This document shows, in pieces, positions 24,354-33,314 of a DNA stretch of 64,000 nt. The position numbers and the translations under genes were made by a program. Source of the stretch: Mucilaginibacter flavidus (GTDB taxonomy: Bacteria; Bacteroidota; Bacteroidia; Sphingobacteriales; Sphingobacteriaceae); the NCBI RefSeq assembly GCF_024055575.1, contig NZ_JAMXOE010000019.1, positions 1 through 64,000 of the forward strand. Direction: 5' to 3'. Every line of letters begins with the position of its first letter. Position 1 is the first letter of the stretch. The notes under the pieces are model-generated. The model searched no databases. It saw nothing but the letters and a program-made list of their open reading frames with translations, and had not been told where the DNA came from.

Positions 24354-24752
24354 ATGAAGACTTTATCCTTTACCTTACTGTTATTTTTAGGATTATTTTT
24401 AATAACCTGCAAAAAAGACAATTCCGGAGTTGTTGATAACACACTTACCGGCAGATGGAAGCTAAGTGAAACATATGCCGACCCAGGAGATGGTAGCGGT
24501 AAATACCTCCCCGTGGCGAAAACTAATACACCTTATGTTATTTTTAATACTAATGGGACGTTGAATGGTACTGCCTTTCCCAATGACGTTAGCTATGTTG
24601 TAAAAGATTCTGTCACACTGGCAATTACTTCAAAAACTAACTCAGTTGAAAACTATGCCTATAAAATAACAAATGGTGTGCTGCAAATGAGCCCTGCCGG
24701 CCCAGTTTTTTGCACTGAAGGTTGTGGACAGAGGTTTAGCAAAACAAGGTAA
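24354..24752 (+). CDS. Small lipocalin-like lipoprotein
   Basis: 132 residues with lipoprotein signal (Leu-Ile-Thr-Cys-Lys-Lys, Cys about 20). The mature part begins Leu-Thr-Gly-Arg-Trp-Lys-Leu-Ser, the lipocalin-like (DUF4488/lipocalin_4-type) start typical of Bacteroidota outer-membrane lipoproteins, then beta-strand patterns ending in Cys-Thr-Glu-Gly-Cys-Gly. A similar Gly-Thr-Trp-Lys-Leu start occurs in the lipoprotein at 25609-26103. Role unknown. Confidence 0.75.
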   Translation: MKTLSFTLLLFLGLFLITCKKDNSGVVDNTLTGRWKLSETYADPGDGSGKYLPVAKTNTPYVIFNTNGTLNGTAFPNDVSYVVKDSVTLAITSKTNSVENYAYKITNGVLQMSPAGPVFCTEGCGQRFSKTR

Positions 24753-24818
24753 AATCTCGACCGGGGGAAGGATAAAGACACCTGATAAGCCTAATCTCCA
24801 ATTAAGCAATCACTATAC

Positions 24819-25397
24819 CTAACTCTTCATTTTCTTCAGCAAACTTTCAATCACCCTTGGGAAGTGCTGATGTTCGAGTTGCTGACCCTTAAATTTAATA
24901 ACCTCCAGGTTATCACCTGGCTCAACTTTAAAGCGCGATTGGTGGATTATTTCACCTTCATCAAATTGGTCACTCACAAAATGGATGGTAATACCCGATT
25001 CGTCATCGCCTTCGGCAAGTACTGCTTTGTGCACGTGATCGCCATACATGCCTTTGCCGCCGTGTTTTGGCAACAGTGCAGGATGGAGGTTAATTATTTT
25101 ATTAGGAAAAGCATTTAACAGCGACACTGGCACCAGCCAAAGGAAGCCTGCAAGCACAATTAAATCAACCTGCAGGTTTTTCAGCAGCCTGATAACGTCG
25201 TCGGTATCATAAAACTCGTGCCTGGTAAAAATATGTGAGGGAATTTCAAAATTATCGGCCCTTTGCAAAACGTAGGCCTGCGGATTGTTAGTTAATATCA
25301 AAACTACTTCGGCCTCCGGATTACGCTTAAAATGCTCCATTATTTTTTGAGCATTTGATCCCGATCCTGAAGCAAAAATTGCAATTCTTCTTTTCAT
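24819..25397 (-). CDS. purN: Phosphoribosylglycinamide formyltransferase
   Basis: About 192 residues; GAR transformylase, third step of de novo purine synthesis using 10-formyl-THF. The start Arg-Ile-Ala-Ile-Phe-Ala-Ser-Gly-Ser-Gly-Ser-Asn, the catalytic block Asn-Leu-His-Pro-Ala-Leu-Leu-Pro and His-Phe-Val-Ser-Asp-Gln-Phe-Asp-Glu-Gly are diagnostic. I prefer ATG at 25397 over the TTG one codon upstream. It stands alone, not with purH. Confidence 0.95.
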   Translation of the reverse strand: MKRRIAIFASGSGSNAQKIMEHFKRNPEAEVVLILTNNPQAYVLQRADNFEIPSHIFTRHEFYDTDDVIRLLKNLQVDLIVLAGFLWLVPVSLLNAFPNKIINLHPALLPKHGGKGMYGDHVHKAVLAEGDDESGITIHFVSDQFDEGEIIHQSRFKVEPGDNLEVIKFKGQQLEHQHFPRVIESLLKKMKS

Positions 25398-25608
25398 CAA
25401 AAACTTATCCTAATAAATCGTAATGGGTTCTATCCGTATGTAAACACCAACAAATGATTTTTGAAGGTAACATTTTGGTTACATATAGCAGTTACAACAT
25501 GTCAAATATATGGTTTTCCTTGCAATAATTGTTTCCTAAACAGTATTTAGGCCATTTTTTAATTATTAATTACGCAGGATTTCCTTACATGAAAACAAGC
25601 GGTGATTA

Positions 25609-26103
25609 TTAATTGGTGCTAACACTGGTTTGGCGAACAAACCCGTATACTACAATTCTGCGGTGCTGTGTTAGCGAATAGTTGGGTGCAATATCGCCCG
25701 TGTTTAACACCATTGAATACTGCCCGAGGGTTTGAATCTGGGTATTAATAAAGGGCTGTGAACTCCCGCTTTTGGAAGTATCCTTCAAAGTTACATCTGC
25801 ATTTAAAAAAAGCTGGTTTTGGGTAAGCGACCAATTGCCTTTTACAGTTTGAGTCATGCAGTTGAAGTTGGTATACGTACAGGTTTTATCAAGATTAAAT
25901 GTAAAGTACTGCGAACAGGTATCGTTCATGGTGGTGTCTTTAACACCCTGGTTGCCAACAAACTCTTTTACTTCTATCGAGGCCAGTTTCCAGGTACCGC
26001 CGGTAAATAAAGTTGCGATGGGGGTTTGCCCTGTTTTTTTACAGGAGTTAATAATCAATCCCAGTATAATTAAAGCAGCTAAAAACGGATATCTTTTCTT
26101 CAT
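25609..26103 (-). CDS. Lipocalin-like lipoprotein
   Basis: 164 residues. Lipobox Ile-Asn-Ser-Cys-Lys-Lys with Cys21. The mature part begins Gly-Gly-Thr-Trp-Lys-Leu-Ala-Ser, again a lipocalin-like entry strand, followed by Tyr-Phe-Thr-Phe-Asn and Gly-Asn-Trp-Ser-Leu. It contains several Cys (Asp-Thr-Cys-Ser, Asn-Cys-Met) that could pair in the periplasm. No known function; similar small lipoproteins are numerous in this lineage. Confidence 0.72.
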   Translation of the reverse strand: MKKRYPFLAALIILGLIINSCKKTGQTPIATLFTGGTWKLASIEVKEFVGNQGVKDTTMNDTCSQYFTFNLDKTCTYTNFNCMTQTVKGNWSLTQNQLFLNADVTLKDTSKSGSSQPFINTQIQTLGQYSMVLNTGDIAPNYSLTQHRRIVVYGFVRQTSVSTN

Positions 26104-26184
26104 CAGTCGTATATCGGCAAAAATAAAAATTTGGCCGCAGATTATTTGGATTAAACAGATTTAGTAGATTATTATTGTTGGGAA

Positions 26185-26222
26185 GTCCGAAAGTCGGGGA
26201 AGTCCGGAAGACCGAAAGAAAA
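26185..26222. repeat. AGTCCGAAAGTC microrepeat
   Basis: GAAGTCCGAAAGTCGGGGAA then GTCCGGAAGACCGAAAG. Followed at 26258-26298 by a CAATCAACTTAATCAACCCA run. The frameshifted gene starts right after. Confidence 0.75.
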
Positions 26223-26301
26223 AGTTTGTTAGTTTTGATAGGGCTTTTCAATTCTAACCCAATCAACTTAATCAACCCAATCTAACTCAATCAACTCAAA
26301 A

Positions 26302-27293
26302 ATGCGTATCCCATTTGAAACCCTGCGATCCGAATTTAAACGGGTATTGCTTTCATTAGATTTTCCCGAGAAGAAGGCAAACCTTTGCGCCACTATTTTT
26401 GCGGAGAACAGTCGTGATGGTCTATATATACACATGGATTGAACCGTTTCCCGGTTTTTGTTGAGTTTGTAAAGGAGGGTTTGGTAATACCGGATGCGGA
26501 ACCGACAAAAGACACTGCTTTTGGCTCGCTGGAACAATGGAATGGTAACCTGGGGCCTGGAATTTTGAACGCACGTTTTTGTATGAACAGGGCCATGTAC
26601 CTGGCTAATACAAACGGCATCGGGTGCGTAGCCCTTAAAAACACCAACCACTGGATGCGTGCCGGAGCTTACGGCTGGCAAGCCGCCGAAGCCGGACTGA
26701 TCGGTATTTGCTTCACCAACACCATTGCCAACCTGCCGCCCTGGGGTGGCATTGACCCACGGCTTGGTAACAACCCTTTGGTTATAGCTATACCACGCAA
26801 AGGCGGGCATGTGGTGTTGGATATGGCCATTTCTCAGTATTCGGTTGGTAAACTAAACCAATATAAAAACAATAATGAAGGGCTGCCCCTGCCCGGTGGA
26901 TACGATGCTGATGGAAATTTAAGCAGCAATGCCACCGAAATACTGGAATCAAAAAGGCTGCTGCCTGTGGGGTTCTGGAAAGGTTCCGGGCTGTCATTAG
27001 TGTTGGATTTGTTAGCAACTGTGCTTAGCCAGGGAAAATCGACCGCAAAAATTACTGAAAGCGAAAGTGAGTCGGGCGTATCGCAAGTGTTTATCTGCAT
27101 AAAGCCTGAAGACAATTCATACACCCAACAGGCTATTGAAGAAATAATTGCCTACACCAAAGCCAGCCGGCCTGAACATGCGGGCGGCGCTATCTCCTAC
27201 CCGGGCGAAAACACGTTACGAACAAGGGAGAAGAGTTTGAAAGAAGGCGTGTTGGTGGATGAAAGGATTTGGGCGAAGGTGAGATCTCTCTAA
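26302..27293 (+). pseudogene. LDH2/YiaK-type dehydrogenase, frameshifted at a (TA)4 run
   Basis: With the ATG at 26302 the first 40 codons match the family start of the malate/L-lactate (LDH2) superfamily, closest in style to 2,3-diketo-L-gulonate reductase YiaK. The frame then reads Tyr-Ile-His-Met-Asp-stop where Tyr-Thr-His-Gly-Leu-Asn-Arg-Phe is expected. Removing one TA from the run at 26423-26430 restores a 329-residue protein, the normal length. Downstream signatures are intact: Asn-His-Trp-Met-Arg-Ala-Gly, Pro-Pro-Trp-Gly-Gly-Ile and Gly-Ser-Gly-Leu-Ser-Leu-Val-Leu. The enzyme would be an NAD(P)H-dependent 2-ketoacid or sugar-acid reductase. A sequencing error, a recent mutation, or slippage at the TA run are all possible. 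Confidence 0.85.
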
Positions 27294-27412
27294 TACAATA
27301 ACGCATAATTGAGCATTCTCCCCAATCCATTAAAAATAATCCCTACCCTATTTAAATAGTTTCCCCGCCTAAAATAACATCCGGTATTTAGTTTGAAATA
27401 AAACTGACCCGA

Positions 27413-28369
27413 ATGAAAAAAATTGCAAAACTATTTACACCAGCGCTACTTGCCGCCGCTTTTGTAAAAGCTGAAGCCAATGCCATTACTATCTCCGCCG
27501 ATACCAATAAGTATTGGGCTGAAGTAAAGGCTTTCGCTCCTGGTGAAATTCCCGGCGTGGCTAACAGGGATGCTGCTCCCGCGTTTTCGTCCGATGGCAA
27601 ATCGGTTTATTTTGGTGCAGCGCCTGTAAAGGATATAACCATAATGGTTTCCTGTTATATGGATAACAAATGGACTGAGCCGGTTATTGCCCCGTTTTGC
27701 GGTGGCTTCCACAACCTTGAACCTGCATTTGCGCCAAACGGCAAATACATAGTGTTCGCATCCAATCGCCCGGCAACTGCAGACGGCAAGATAATTGACG
27801 GTTATTGGAGTAAAAAAAACTACCCCGGCAATGGCGGCAACCTGTGGAAGGTTGACCTTACAAAAAAAGGCTGGGGCGAACCACAGCGCTTACCCGATGT
27901 GATTAACCAAAACAATTCGATCTTCAGCCCGGCCATTACTGCCGATGGCAGCGTTTATTTTATGCTGCCCGATACCTCTGGCCGGTTCCACATCCGCCGC
28001 TCGCAATATAAAAACGGGGAATACCAAACACCTGTGCGCCCGTCATTCAGCATTGATGCTTATGGCGATGTTGACCCCGTAGTTGCTCCCGATGAGTCGT
28101 TCCTTATTTTTTCATCAGGCAGGCCACCTGCGTTACCTCATACTGCCGACTTGTTTATTGTTTTCCGCACCCCTAAGGGTTGGAGCGAACCGCTCGATTT
28201 ACGCCAGCTGATTTCGGATAAAGTATTCGGCGTTGAGGCCCGTTTGTCCCCCGATTTAAAGACGCTTTATTTCAGCAACCAGCGCAATGCAGCCGGGGTA
28301 ACTGTTAATACCGACCAGTACATTTGGCAGGTAGATATAAGTAAGGTATTAAAAGCACATGGCTTGTAG
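27413..28369 (+). CDS. Exported WD40-like/PD40 beta-propeller protein
   Basis: 318 residues with a short hydrophobic N-terminus (probable signal, about 1-22). At least five PD40/TolB-type blades are visible from the repeating pattern Pro-X-Phe-X-X-(Asp/Asn)-Gly-Lys-X-(Val/Ile)-(Tyr/Val)-Phe, for example Ala-Phe-Ser-Ser-Asp-Gly-Lys-Ser, Ala-Phe-Ala-Pro-Asn-Gly-Lys-Tyr and Leu-Ser-Pro-Asp-Leu-Lys-Thr. Propellers of this type bind other proteins or glycans. No OmpA domain is attached, unlike many Bacteroidota relatives. The role is unknown. Confidence 0.82.
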   Translation: MKKIAKLFTPALLAAAFVKAEANAITISADTNKYWAEVKAFAPGEIPGVANRDAAPAFSSDGKSVYFGAAPVKDITIMVSCYMDNKWTEPVIAPFCGGFHNLEPAFAPNGKYIVFASNRPATADGKIIDGYWSKKNYPGNGGNLWKVDLTKKGWGEPQRLPDVINQNNSIFSPAITADGSVYFMLPDTSGRFHIRRSQYKNGEYQTPVRPSFSIDAYGDVDPVVAPDESFLIFSSGRPPALPHTADLFIVFRTPKGWSEPLDLRQLISDKVFGVEARLSPDLKTLYFSNQRNAAGVTVNTDQYIWQVDISKVLKAHGL

Positions 28370-28434
28370 TAAACGTATCTCAAATATCACTTTTTAAGGT
28401 GACAACTGTCATATTTTAAAGCTCGTTCCCGGTG

Positions 28435-28442
28435 CATCTTTG
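28435..28442 (+). promoter_or_regulatory. Possible -7 box for the alcohol dehydrogenase
   Basis: CATCTTTG, one base off the Bacteroidota TAnnTTTG -7 consensus, 33 bp before the ATG at 28476, with TTTTA about 21 bp upstream. Confidence 0.45.
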
Positions 28443-28475
28443 TTTTATCATCACTTATAGTCAAAAGATAAAATT

Positions 28476-29597
28476 ATGGAAGCATTAATAGAGGAAGCGG
28501 TTGCAAATAAAGTACAACCCGAAGCAAAATTGCTGGCAAATAGCCCGGTAAAAACTATGAAGGCCCTGGTGTATCATGGGCCCGGCAAAAAGGCATGGGA
28601 AGACAAACCGATGCCCACAATAACGAAAGCTACCGATGCTATTGTAAAAATCTATAAAACAACTATTTGCGGCACCGACCTGCACATTATGAAAGGCGAC
28701 GTACCGACCGTTACAAACGGCAGGATAATCGGGCACGAAGGTGTTGGCGTGATTGAAGAAGTTGGTACAGCTGTGAGTACCTTTAAAAAAGGCGACCATG
28801 TGCTGATATCGTGCATAACATCGTGCGGCAAGTGTAGTTTTTGTAAAAAAGGCATGTATTCGCATTGCGAAGATGGCGGCTGGATACTGGGAAACCTTAT
28901 TGATGGCACACAGGCTGAATATGTACGGATACCACATGCTGACAACAGCCTCTATCCTATCCCGGCAGGTGCTGACGAAGAAGCTTTGGTTATGTTGAGT
29001 GATATTTTACCAACTGGCTTTGAGTGCGGCGTATTAAACGGACAGGTAAAACCCGGCGATACCGTAGCTATAGTAGGCTCTGGCCCTATAGGTATAGCGG
29101 CTTTGCTTACTGCACAGTTTTACTCACCAGCCGAGATTATTATGATTGACCCCGACCAAAACCGGCTCGACGTTGCCAAAACATTCGGTGCAACGCAAAC
29201 CATTAACGGTTCGCAGGAAAATGTACTTGAAAAACTGATGAGCCGTACAGGCGGCAAAGGTGTTGATGTGGCTATAGAGGCTGTTGGCATACCCGAAACC
29301 TTTGAGCTTTGTACCGAAATTATTGCACCAGGCGGGCATGTTGCCAACATAGGTGTTCACGGTAAAAGCGCAACGCTGCACCTTGAAACTTTGTGGGCAA
29401 AAAATATAACCATAACCACCAGGCTGGTTGATACTGTTACCACTCCAATGTTGTTAAAAACGGTACAATCAAATAAATTGCAGCCAAGCAGGCTTATCAC
29501 GCATCATTTCAAGTTAAGCGATGTGGTGGCTGCTTATGATACATTCGGCAATGCAGCCAAGGAGAAAGCGTTGAAGGTTATTTTAACGAACGAATAA
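28476..29597 (+). CDS. Zinc-dependent alcohol dehydrogenase (MDR superfamily)
   Basis: 373 residues. Catalytic zinc ligands are the Cys in Thr-Ile-Cys-Gly-Thr-Asp-Leu-His and the His-Glu in Gly-His-Glu-Gly. The structural zinc site is Cys-Gly-Lys-Cys-Ser-Phe-Cys with a further Cys after Tyr-Ser-His. The Rossmann motif is Gly-Ser-Gly-Pro-Ile-Gly. It oxidises or reduces an alcohol/aldehyde with NAD(P); specificity is unknown. The first 27 residues form an extension before Met-Lys-Ala-Leu-Val-Tyr, where most relatives start. ATG 28557 is therefore an alternative, but the -7-like box at 28435 favours the long form. Confidence 0.9.
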   Translation: MEALIEEAVANKVQPEAKLLANSPVKTMKALVYHGPGKKAWEDKPMPTITKATDAIVKIYKTTICGTDLHIMKGDVPTVTNGRIIGHEGVGVIEEVGTAVSTFKKGDHVLISCITSCGKCSFCKKGMYSHCEDGGWILGNLIDGTQAEYVRIPHADNSLYPIPAGADEEALVMLSDILPTGFECGVLNGQVKPGDTVAIVGSGPIGIAALLTAQFYSPAEIIMIDPDQNRLDVAKTFGATQTINGSQENVLEKLMSRTGGKGVDVAIEAVGIPETFELCTEIIAPGGHVANIGVHGKSATLHLETLWAKNITITTRLVDTVTTPMLLKTVQSNKLQPSRLITHHFKLSDVVAAYDTFGNAAKEKALKVILTNE

Positions 29598-29603
29598 ATT
29601 TTA

Positions 29604-29645
29604 GTCCAAAGTCTATAGTCGAAAGTCTTGAGTCGATAGCTGTTT
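29604..29645. repeat. AGTC-type microrepeat
   Basis: AGTCCAAAGTCTATAGTCGA then AAGTCTTGAGTCGATAG; same kind as the in-frame insert at 6507-6572. Confidence 0.7.
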
Positions 29646-29731
29646 AGCTGTTGGCTCAGGACTTTTTAATTTTAAAACTTGCCGTGCGCTGTTAAAATTA
29701 TATATTGGGATGTTAGCTTCTAAGACTTAAA

Positions 29732-30127
29732 ATGTACATCCGTTTTATAACTCAATTTATTAATGAAGACGGCGAAAACGAAACAGGCTTTTTCCACGCG
29801 CTCCGTTATTTGTGCGAATATCCGTTAACAAATGACGAAGATGTTCGGGACCTAAAAGCACTAAATAAATGGTTTAATAACAATTTGGATAGGCCCACTA
29901 AATTCTCGAATGCTACCAACAAAAACCCTGCACCAATATCTCTATCATGGTTTAAGGATACCGCAAAAGAACATTTGCGTAAAACAAACGAGATTATGAA
30001 AATATTGGAAAAATACGATATGGTTATCGAACGGTTTACCTCAAAAAATCCCGGGTATATTATTTATGAAGATGACTACCAAGTGTCGGCTATTCCATTT
30101 AAAAGCGATAAAAACAAAGTGTTGTAA
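29732..30127 (+). CDS. Hypothetical cytosolic protein
   Basis: 131 residues, no signal or membrane segment. Acidic and Asn-rich start (Asn-Glu-Asp-Gly-Glu-Asn-Glu-Thr-Gly), then Trp-Phe-Asn-Asn-Asn-Leu and a helical Glu-His-Leu-Arg-Lys-Thr-Asn. The pattern Lys-Ala-Leu-Asn-Lys-Trp-Phe-Asn-Asn is seen in a small Bacteroidota family of unknown role, but I cannot name it. Codon use looks ordinary and the start ATG is clean. Convergent with the pseudouridine synthase. Confidence 0.65.
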   Translation: MYIRFITQFINEDGENETGFFHALRYLCEYPLTNDEDVRDLKALNKWFNNNLDRPTKFSNATNKNPAPISLSWFKDTAKEHLRKTNEIMKILEKYDMVIERFTSKNPGYIIYEDDYQVSAIPFKSDKNKVL

Positions 30128-30142
30128 ATCGGAGACGTATAA

Positions 30143-30877
30143 CTACTCCCCTACCATCATCCCTTCAAATCTCTCCCAAAAACCATCCTTAGGCACCGGT
30201 GCAATAATTACAATAGGTTCTTTTTTTATAGGATGAATAAACTCCAGCCGCCGGGCATGTAAGCTGATACTTTTGCGCAGGCTGCCACGGGGATAGCCAT
30301 ATTTGTTATCGCCAACAATGGGGCAACCCAGGGTTGATAGCTGTACGCGTATCTGGTGCGGACGGCCGGTTATAGGATCAACCTCTATTAAGTAATAGCC
30401 ACCAAGTTCAGCAACCAATTTGTAGTTAAGTTCGGCACGTTGGCTGCCCTGCACCTCTTTATCATGTGCTTTAGTAACGTTTTTCTGCGGATTTTTTACC
30501 AACCAATGTACCAGGTTACCCGCGGATGGCTGTGGGCGGTTTCGCACCACGGCATAATAAGTTTTGTGCATTTCGCGGCCTTTAAACATGGCGTTTATGC
30601 GCTCAAGCGCCTTGCTGGTTTTAGCAAACAGAATAACCCCGCTCACTGGCCTGTCCAACCTGTGCACTACGCCTAAAAATGCGCCATTGGGTTTGTTATA
30701 CTTTTTGGCGATGTACTTTTTTACCTTATCATCCAGTGATTCATCGCCCGTATCATCAACCTGCACTATATCGCCTGCCCGTTTATTAACTGCAATAAGG
30801 TGGTTATCCTCGTAAAGGATATCATCGTCGGTGATGTCGTGGTTAATATATTTTATGTTGACTTTGGGGTGGTTCAT
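30143..30877 (-). CDS. RluA-family RNA pseudouridine synthase
   Basis: 244 residues. The catalytic block His-Arg-Leu-Asp-Arg-Pro-Val-Ser-Gly contains the invariant Asp. Asn-Lys-Arg-Ala-Gly-Asp starts the fold, and Gly-Arg-Pro-His-Gln-Ile-Arg-Val-Gln-Leu is the second family motif. No S4 domain is present, so it is the short RluA/RsuA-like form typical of rRNA or tRNA modification; the target position cannot be told. Upstream lies a GGTTCATAGTTCATAG microrepeat that touches the start region. Confidence 0.92.
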   Translation of the reverse strand: MNHPKVNIKYINHDITDDDILYEDNHLIAVNKRAGDIVQVDDTGDESLDDKVKKYIAKKYNKPNGAFLGVVHRLDRPVSGVILFAKTSKALERINAMFKGREMHKTYYAVVRNRPQPSAGNLVHWLVKNPQKNVTKAHDKEVQGSQRAELNYKLVAELGGYYLIEVDPITGRPHQIRVQLSTLGCPIVGDNKYGYPRGSLRKSISLHARRLEFIHPIKKEPIVIIAPVPKDGFWERFEGMMVGE

Positions 30878-30970
30878 AGTTCATAGTTCATAGTTCATAG
30901 CAGAATGGGTAGCTGATAGCTAAGTTGCAAGTTGCAGCGGCCATGAACTATGAACCATCAACCATGAACT
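30873..30970. repeat. TTCATAG/CTATGAAC microrepeat pair
   Basis: GTTCATAGTTCATAGTTCAT at 30873-30899 and CCATGAACTATGAACCATCA plus ACCATGAAC at 30941-30969. Inverted relative to each other, so hairpin-forming, between the divergently spaced pseudouridine synthase start and panB end. Confidence 0.8.
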
Positions 30971-30975
30971 TCCTC

Positions 30976-31791
30976 CTAATATTCCTCCTTCTCGTTGGGG
31001 AAGGTTTTGGCTTTTACATCAGTAACATAATTCTGGATAGCATCGTTCATTACCTGGTGCAAATCGGCATACTTACGCAAAAAACGGGGCGAAAACCCTT
31101 TATTGATGCCCAGCATGTCGTGTATTACCAATACCTGCCCGTCACAATGCTGACCGGCGCCTATCCCAATGGTTGGTATGCTCAGGCTTTCGCTAACCTG
31201 TTTGGCCAGTAACGCCGGTATTTTTTCCAATACTATCGAGAAGCAGCCCAACTCCTGTAGTTTTAATGCATCCTCGCGCAGTTTTTGCGCCTCTGCCTCC
31301 TGTTTAGCCCTAACCGTGTAAGTGCCAAATTTATAGATAGATTGCGGCGTAAGCCCCAAATGCCCCATAACCGGGATGCCGGCAGTAAGTATACGGGTAA
31401 CCGATTCTGCAATTTCAACACCGCCCTCCATTTTTACACCGTGCGCACCCGACTCCTTCATTATGCGGATAGCCGAATTAAGCGCCTCTTTTGAATTACC
31501 CTGGTACGAACCAAAAGGTAAATCGACAATAACCAGGGCCCTTTTTGCCGCCCGCACCACTGATGATGCGTGGTAAATCATTTGGTCGAGGGTTATAGGT
31601 AACGTAGTTTCGTGCCCGGCCATAACGTTTGATGCCGAATCGCCCACCAGTATAATGTCGGTACCGGCTTCATCAACGATGGCCGCCATCGAAAAGTCGT
31701 ACGCAGTAAGCATGGCGATCTTTTCGCCACGGTTTTTCATTTCCTGCAAAATATGCGTGGTAATTCTTTTAACCTCTTTATGAACAGACAT
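30976..31791 (-). CDS. panB: 3-methyl-2-oxobutanoate hydroxymethyltransferase
   Basis: 271 residues, first step of pantothenate synthesis (5,10-methylene-THF plus alpha-ketoisovalerate). Family signatures: Met-Leu-Thr-Ala-Tyr-Asp-Phe, Val-Gly-Asp-Ser-Ala, Gly-Ala-His-Gly-Val-Lys-Met-Glu-Gly-Gly, Val-Met-Gly-His-Leu-Gly-Leu-Thr-Pro-Gln and Gly-Ile-Gly-Ala-Gly. Full length. No panC neighbour. Confidence 0.97.
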   Translation of the reverse strand: MSVHKEVKRITTHILQEMKNRGEKIAMLTAYDFSMAAIVDEAGTDIILVGDSASNVMAGHETTLPITLDQMIYHASSVVRAAKRALVIVDLPFGSYQGNSKEALNSAIRIMKESGAHGVKMEGGVEIAESVTRILTAGIPVMGHLGLTPQSIYKFGTYTVRAKQEAEAQKLREDALKLQELGCFSIVLEKIPALLAKQVSESLSIPTIGIGAGQHCDGQVLVIHDMLGINKGFSPRFLRKYADLHQVMNDAIQNYVTDVKAKTFPNEKEEY

Positions 31792-31824
31792 GGGTTATGG
31801 TTTTGTGCGGTACAAAGGTAATGT

Positions 31825-31992
31825 TATTTCGGATTTCGGAATTATTCTTATTTCGGATTTCGGATGTTCGATTTCGGAATTATTCTTTTTTTGGCCTGGA
31901 TAGAATTATATATTCACCAAACCATTCCGCAATCGGCATTCCGATTTCCGCATTCAAAAAAATCCGACATCGGACATCCGACTTCCGAAATC
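31825..31992. repeat. TTTCGGAATT/CCGACATCGG microrepeat pair
   Basis: ATTTCGGATTTCGGAATTAT and a second copy at 31852-31884, then CCGACATCGGACATCCGACT (31966-31985) in the opposite sense. Potential long hairpin between panB and carA. Confidence 0.75.
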
Positions 31993-31998
31993 TTTTTC

Positions 31999-32006
31999 TA
32001 CCTTTG
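31999..32006 (+). promoter_or_regulatory. -7 promoter box for carA
   Basis: TACCTTTG matches the Bacteroidota TAnnTTTG consensus exactly. It would give a leader of about 95 nt before the carA ATG. The -33 partner is not clear because the upstream DNA is microrepeat. Confidence 0.65.
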
Positions 32007-32108
32007 CACCCGTGAATCCAGAAGTAACGCACTTCAATATTTCAGTCTGTTTTCACGGAGCGCCGCACCAGGCTAACCGGGTTTTTAATCATTCAATTTT
32101 TTTAGATA

Positions 32109-33212
32109 ATGACTTATTTCACCAAATTACCGGCGGTATTATTACTGGCTGATGGAACTGTATTTTATGGCAAAGCTGCCGGAAAAATGGGAACTACCAC
32201 CGGCGAAATTTGCTTCAACACCGGCATGACCGGCTACCAGGAAATTTTTACAGATCCGTCATACTTCGGGCAAATTATGGTTACCACCAATGCGCATATC
32301 GGCAACTATGGTATAGCTGACGAAGAGGTTGAATCAAACCAGATCCAGATTGCCGGCCTTGTTTGTAAAAATTACAACATTGCCTATAGCCGCAAGCAGG
32401 CTAACGAGTCGATACAGGATTATTTCCAGGAGCAGAATATCGTTGGTATATCAGATATTGATACCCGCCAATTGGTGAGGCATATCCGCGATAAAGGCGC
32501 GATGAACGCTATTATCTCTTCAGAAATTTTAGACATCGATGAGTTAAAAGCAAAGCTTGACGAAGTACCATCAATGGATGGTTTGGAGCTATCATCAAAA
32601 GTTTCAACTACTGAAACCTATACCTTCGGCGATGAAAGTGCTACTTACCGTGTAGCCGTGCTCGACCTTGGTGTTAAGAAAAACATCCTGCGCAACTTTG
32701 ACGACCGTGACGTTTATGCAAAGGTTTTCCCGGCGAAAACGTCGTTTGAGGAAATGGAAAAGGACTTTGCCCCAACCGGTTATTTTATCTCCAATGGCCC
32801 TGGTGATCCATCGGCTATGCCTTACGCAGTAGATACAGTTAAAAAGGTTTTGGCATCGGAGAAACCGATGTTTGGGATTTGTCTTGGTCACCAGTTGCTG
32901 GCTTTGGCAAATGATATCCCAACCATAAAAATGTTTAACGGCCACCGCGGCTTAAACCACCCGGTTAAAAACGTTATCATCAACCATTGCGAAGTAACAT
33001 CGCAAAACCACGGTTTCGGTGTAGTACCTGAAGCTGTAAGGGCATCTGATAAGGTAGAAATTACCCACGTCAACCTTAACGACCAATCTATTGAAGGTAT
33101 CCGCGTAAAAGGCAAAAAAGCTTTCTCGGTACAATATCACCCCGAATCATCTCCCGGCCCGCATGACAGCAGGTATTTGTTTGATGATTTTATCAATTTA
33201 ATGAAGAACTAA
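32109..33212 (+). CDS. carA: Carbamoyl-phosphate synthase small subunit
   Basis: 367 residues. The N-terminal CPSase small-chain domain is followed by a class I glutamine amidotransferase with the nucleophile Cys258 in Gly-Ile-Cys-Leu-Gly-His-Gln and the His/Glu pair in Tyr-His-Pro-Glu-Ser. It supplies ammonia to CarB for pyrimidine and arginine synthesis. No carB adjoins, which is common in Bacteroidota. An intact -7 box lies 103 bp upstream and an intrinsic terminator follows. Confidence 0.97.
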   Translation: MTYFTKLPAVLLLADGTVFYGKAAGKMGTTTGEICFNTGMTGYQEIFTDPSYFGQIMVTTNAHIGNYGIADEEVESNQIQIAGLVCKNYNIAYSRKQANESIQDYFQEQNIVGISDIDTRQLVRHIRDKGAMNAIISSEILDIDELKAKLDEVPSMDGLELSSKVSTTETYTFGDESATYRVAVLDLGVKKNILRNFDDRDVYAKVFPAKTSFEEMEKDFAPTGYFISNGPGDPSAMPYAVDTVKKVLASEKPMFGICLGHQLLALANDIPTIKMFNGHRGLNHPVKNVIINHCEVTSQNHGFGVVPEAVRASDKVEITHVNLNDQSIEGIRVKGKKAFSVQYHPESSPGPHDSRYLFDDFINLMKN

Positions 33213-33222
33213 AAGCATAAAT

Positions 33223-33255
33223 AAAGCGGTTGATGATGAGTTAACCGCTTTTTTG
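33223..33255 (+). terminator. Terminator after carA
   Basis: Stem AAAGCGGTT (33223-33231) with AACCGCTTT (33243-33251), 11-nt loop, then TTTTG. Placed just after the carA stop. Confidence 0.85.
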
Positions 33256-33314
33256 TTTCACCCTGTTTCCGGGTGTTCGGCACATAAAAAGAACGAAACA
33301 GTGGCCTTTCCCCT

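Noticed and set aside
26268..26810. Minus-strand 180-residue frame over the dehydrogenase start
   Set aside because: Overlaps a recognisable plus-strand gene; no family resemblance. Its presence is due to the same composition bias.
26439..27293. A complete 284-residue dehydrogenase starting at TTG 26439
   Set aside because: The family start lies upstream at 26302 in another frame; the TTG is a Leu codon in Gly-Leu-Asn-Arg-Phe.
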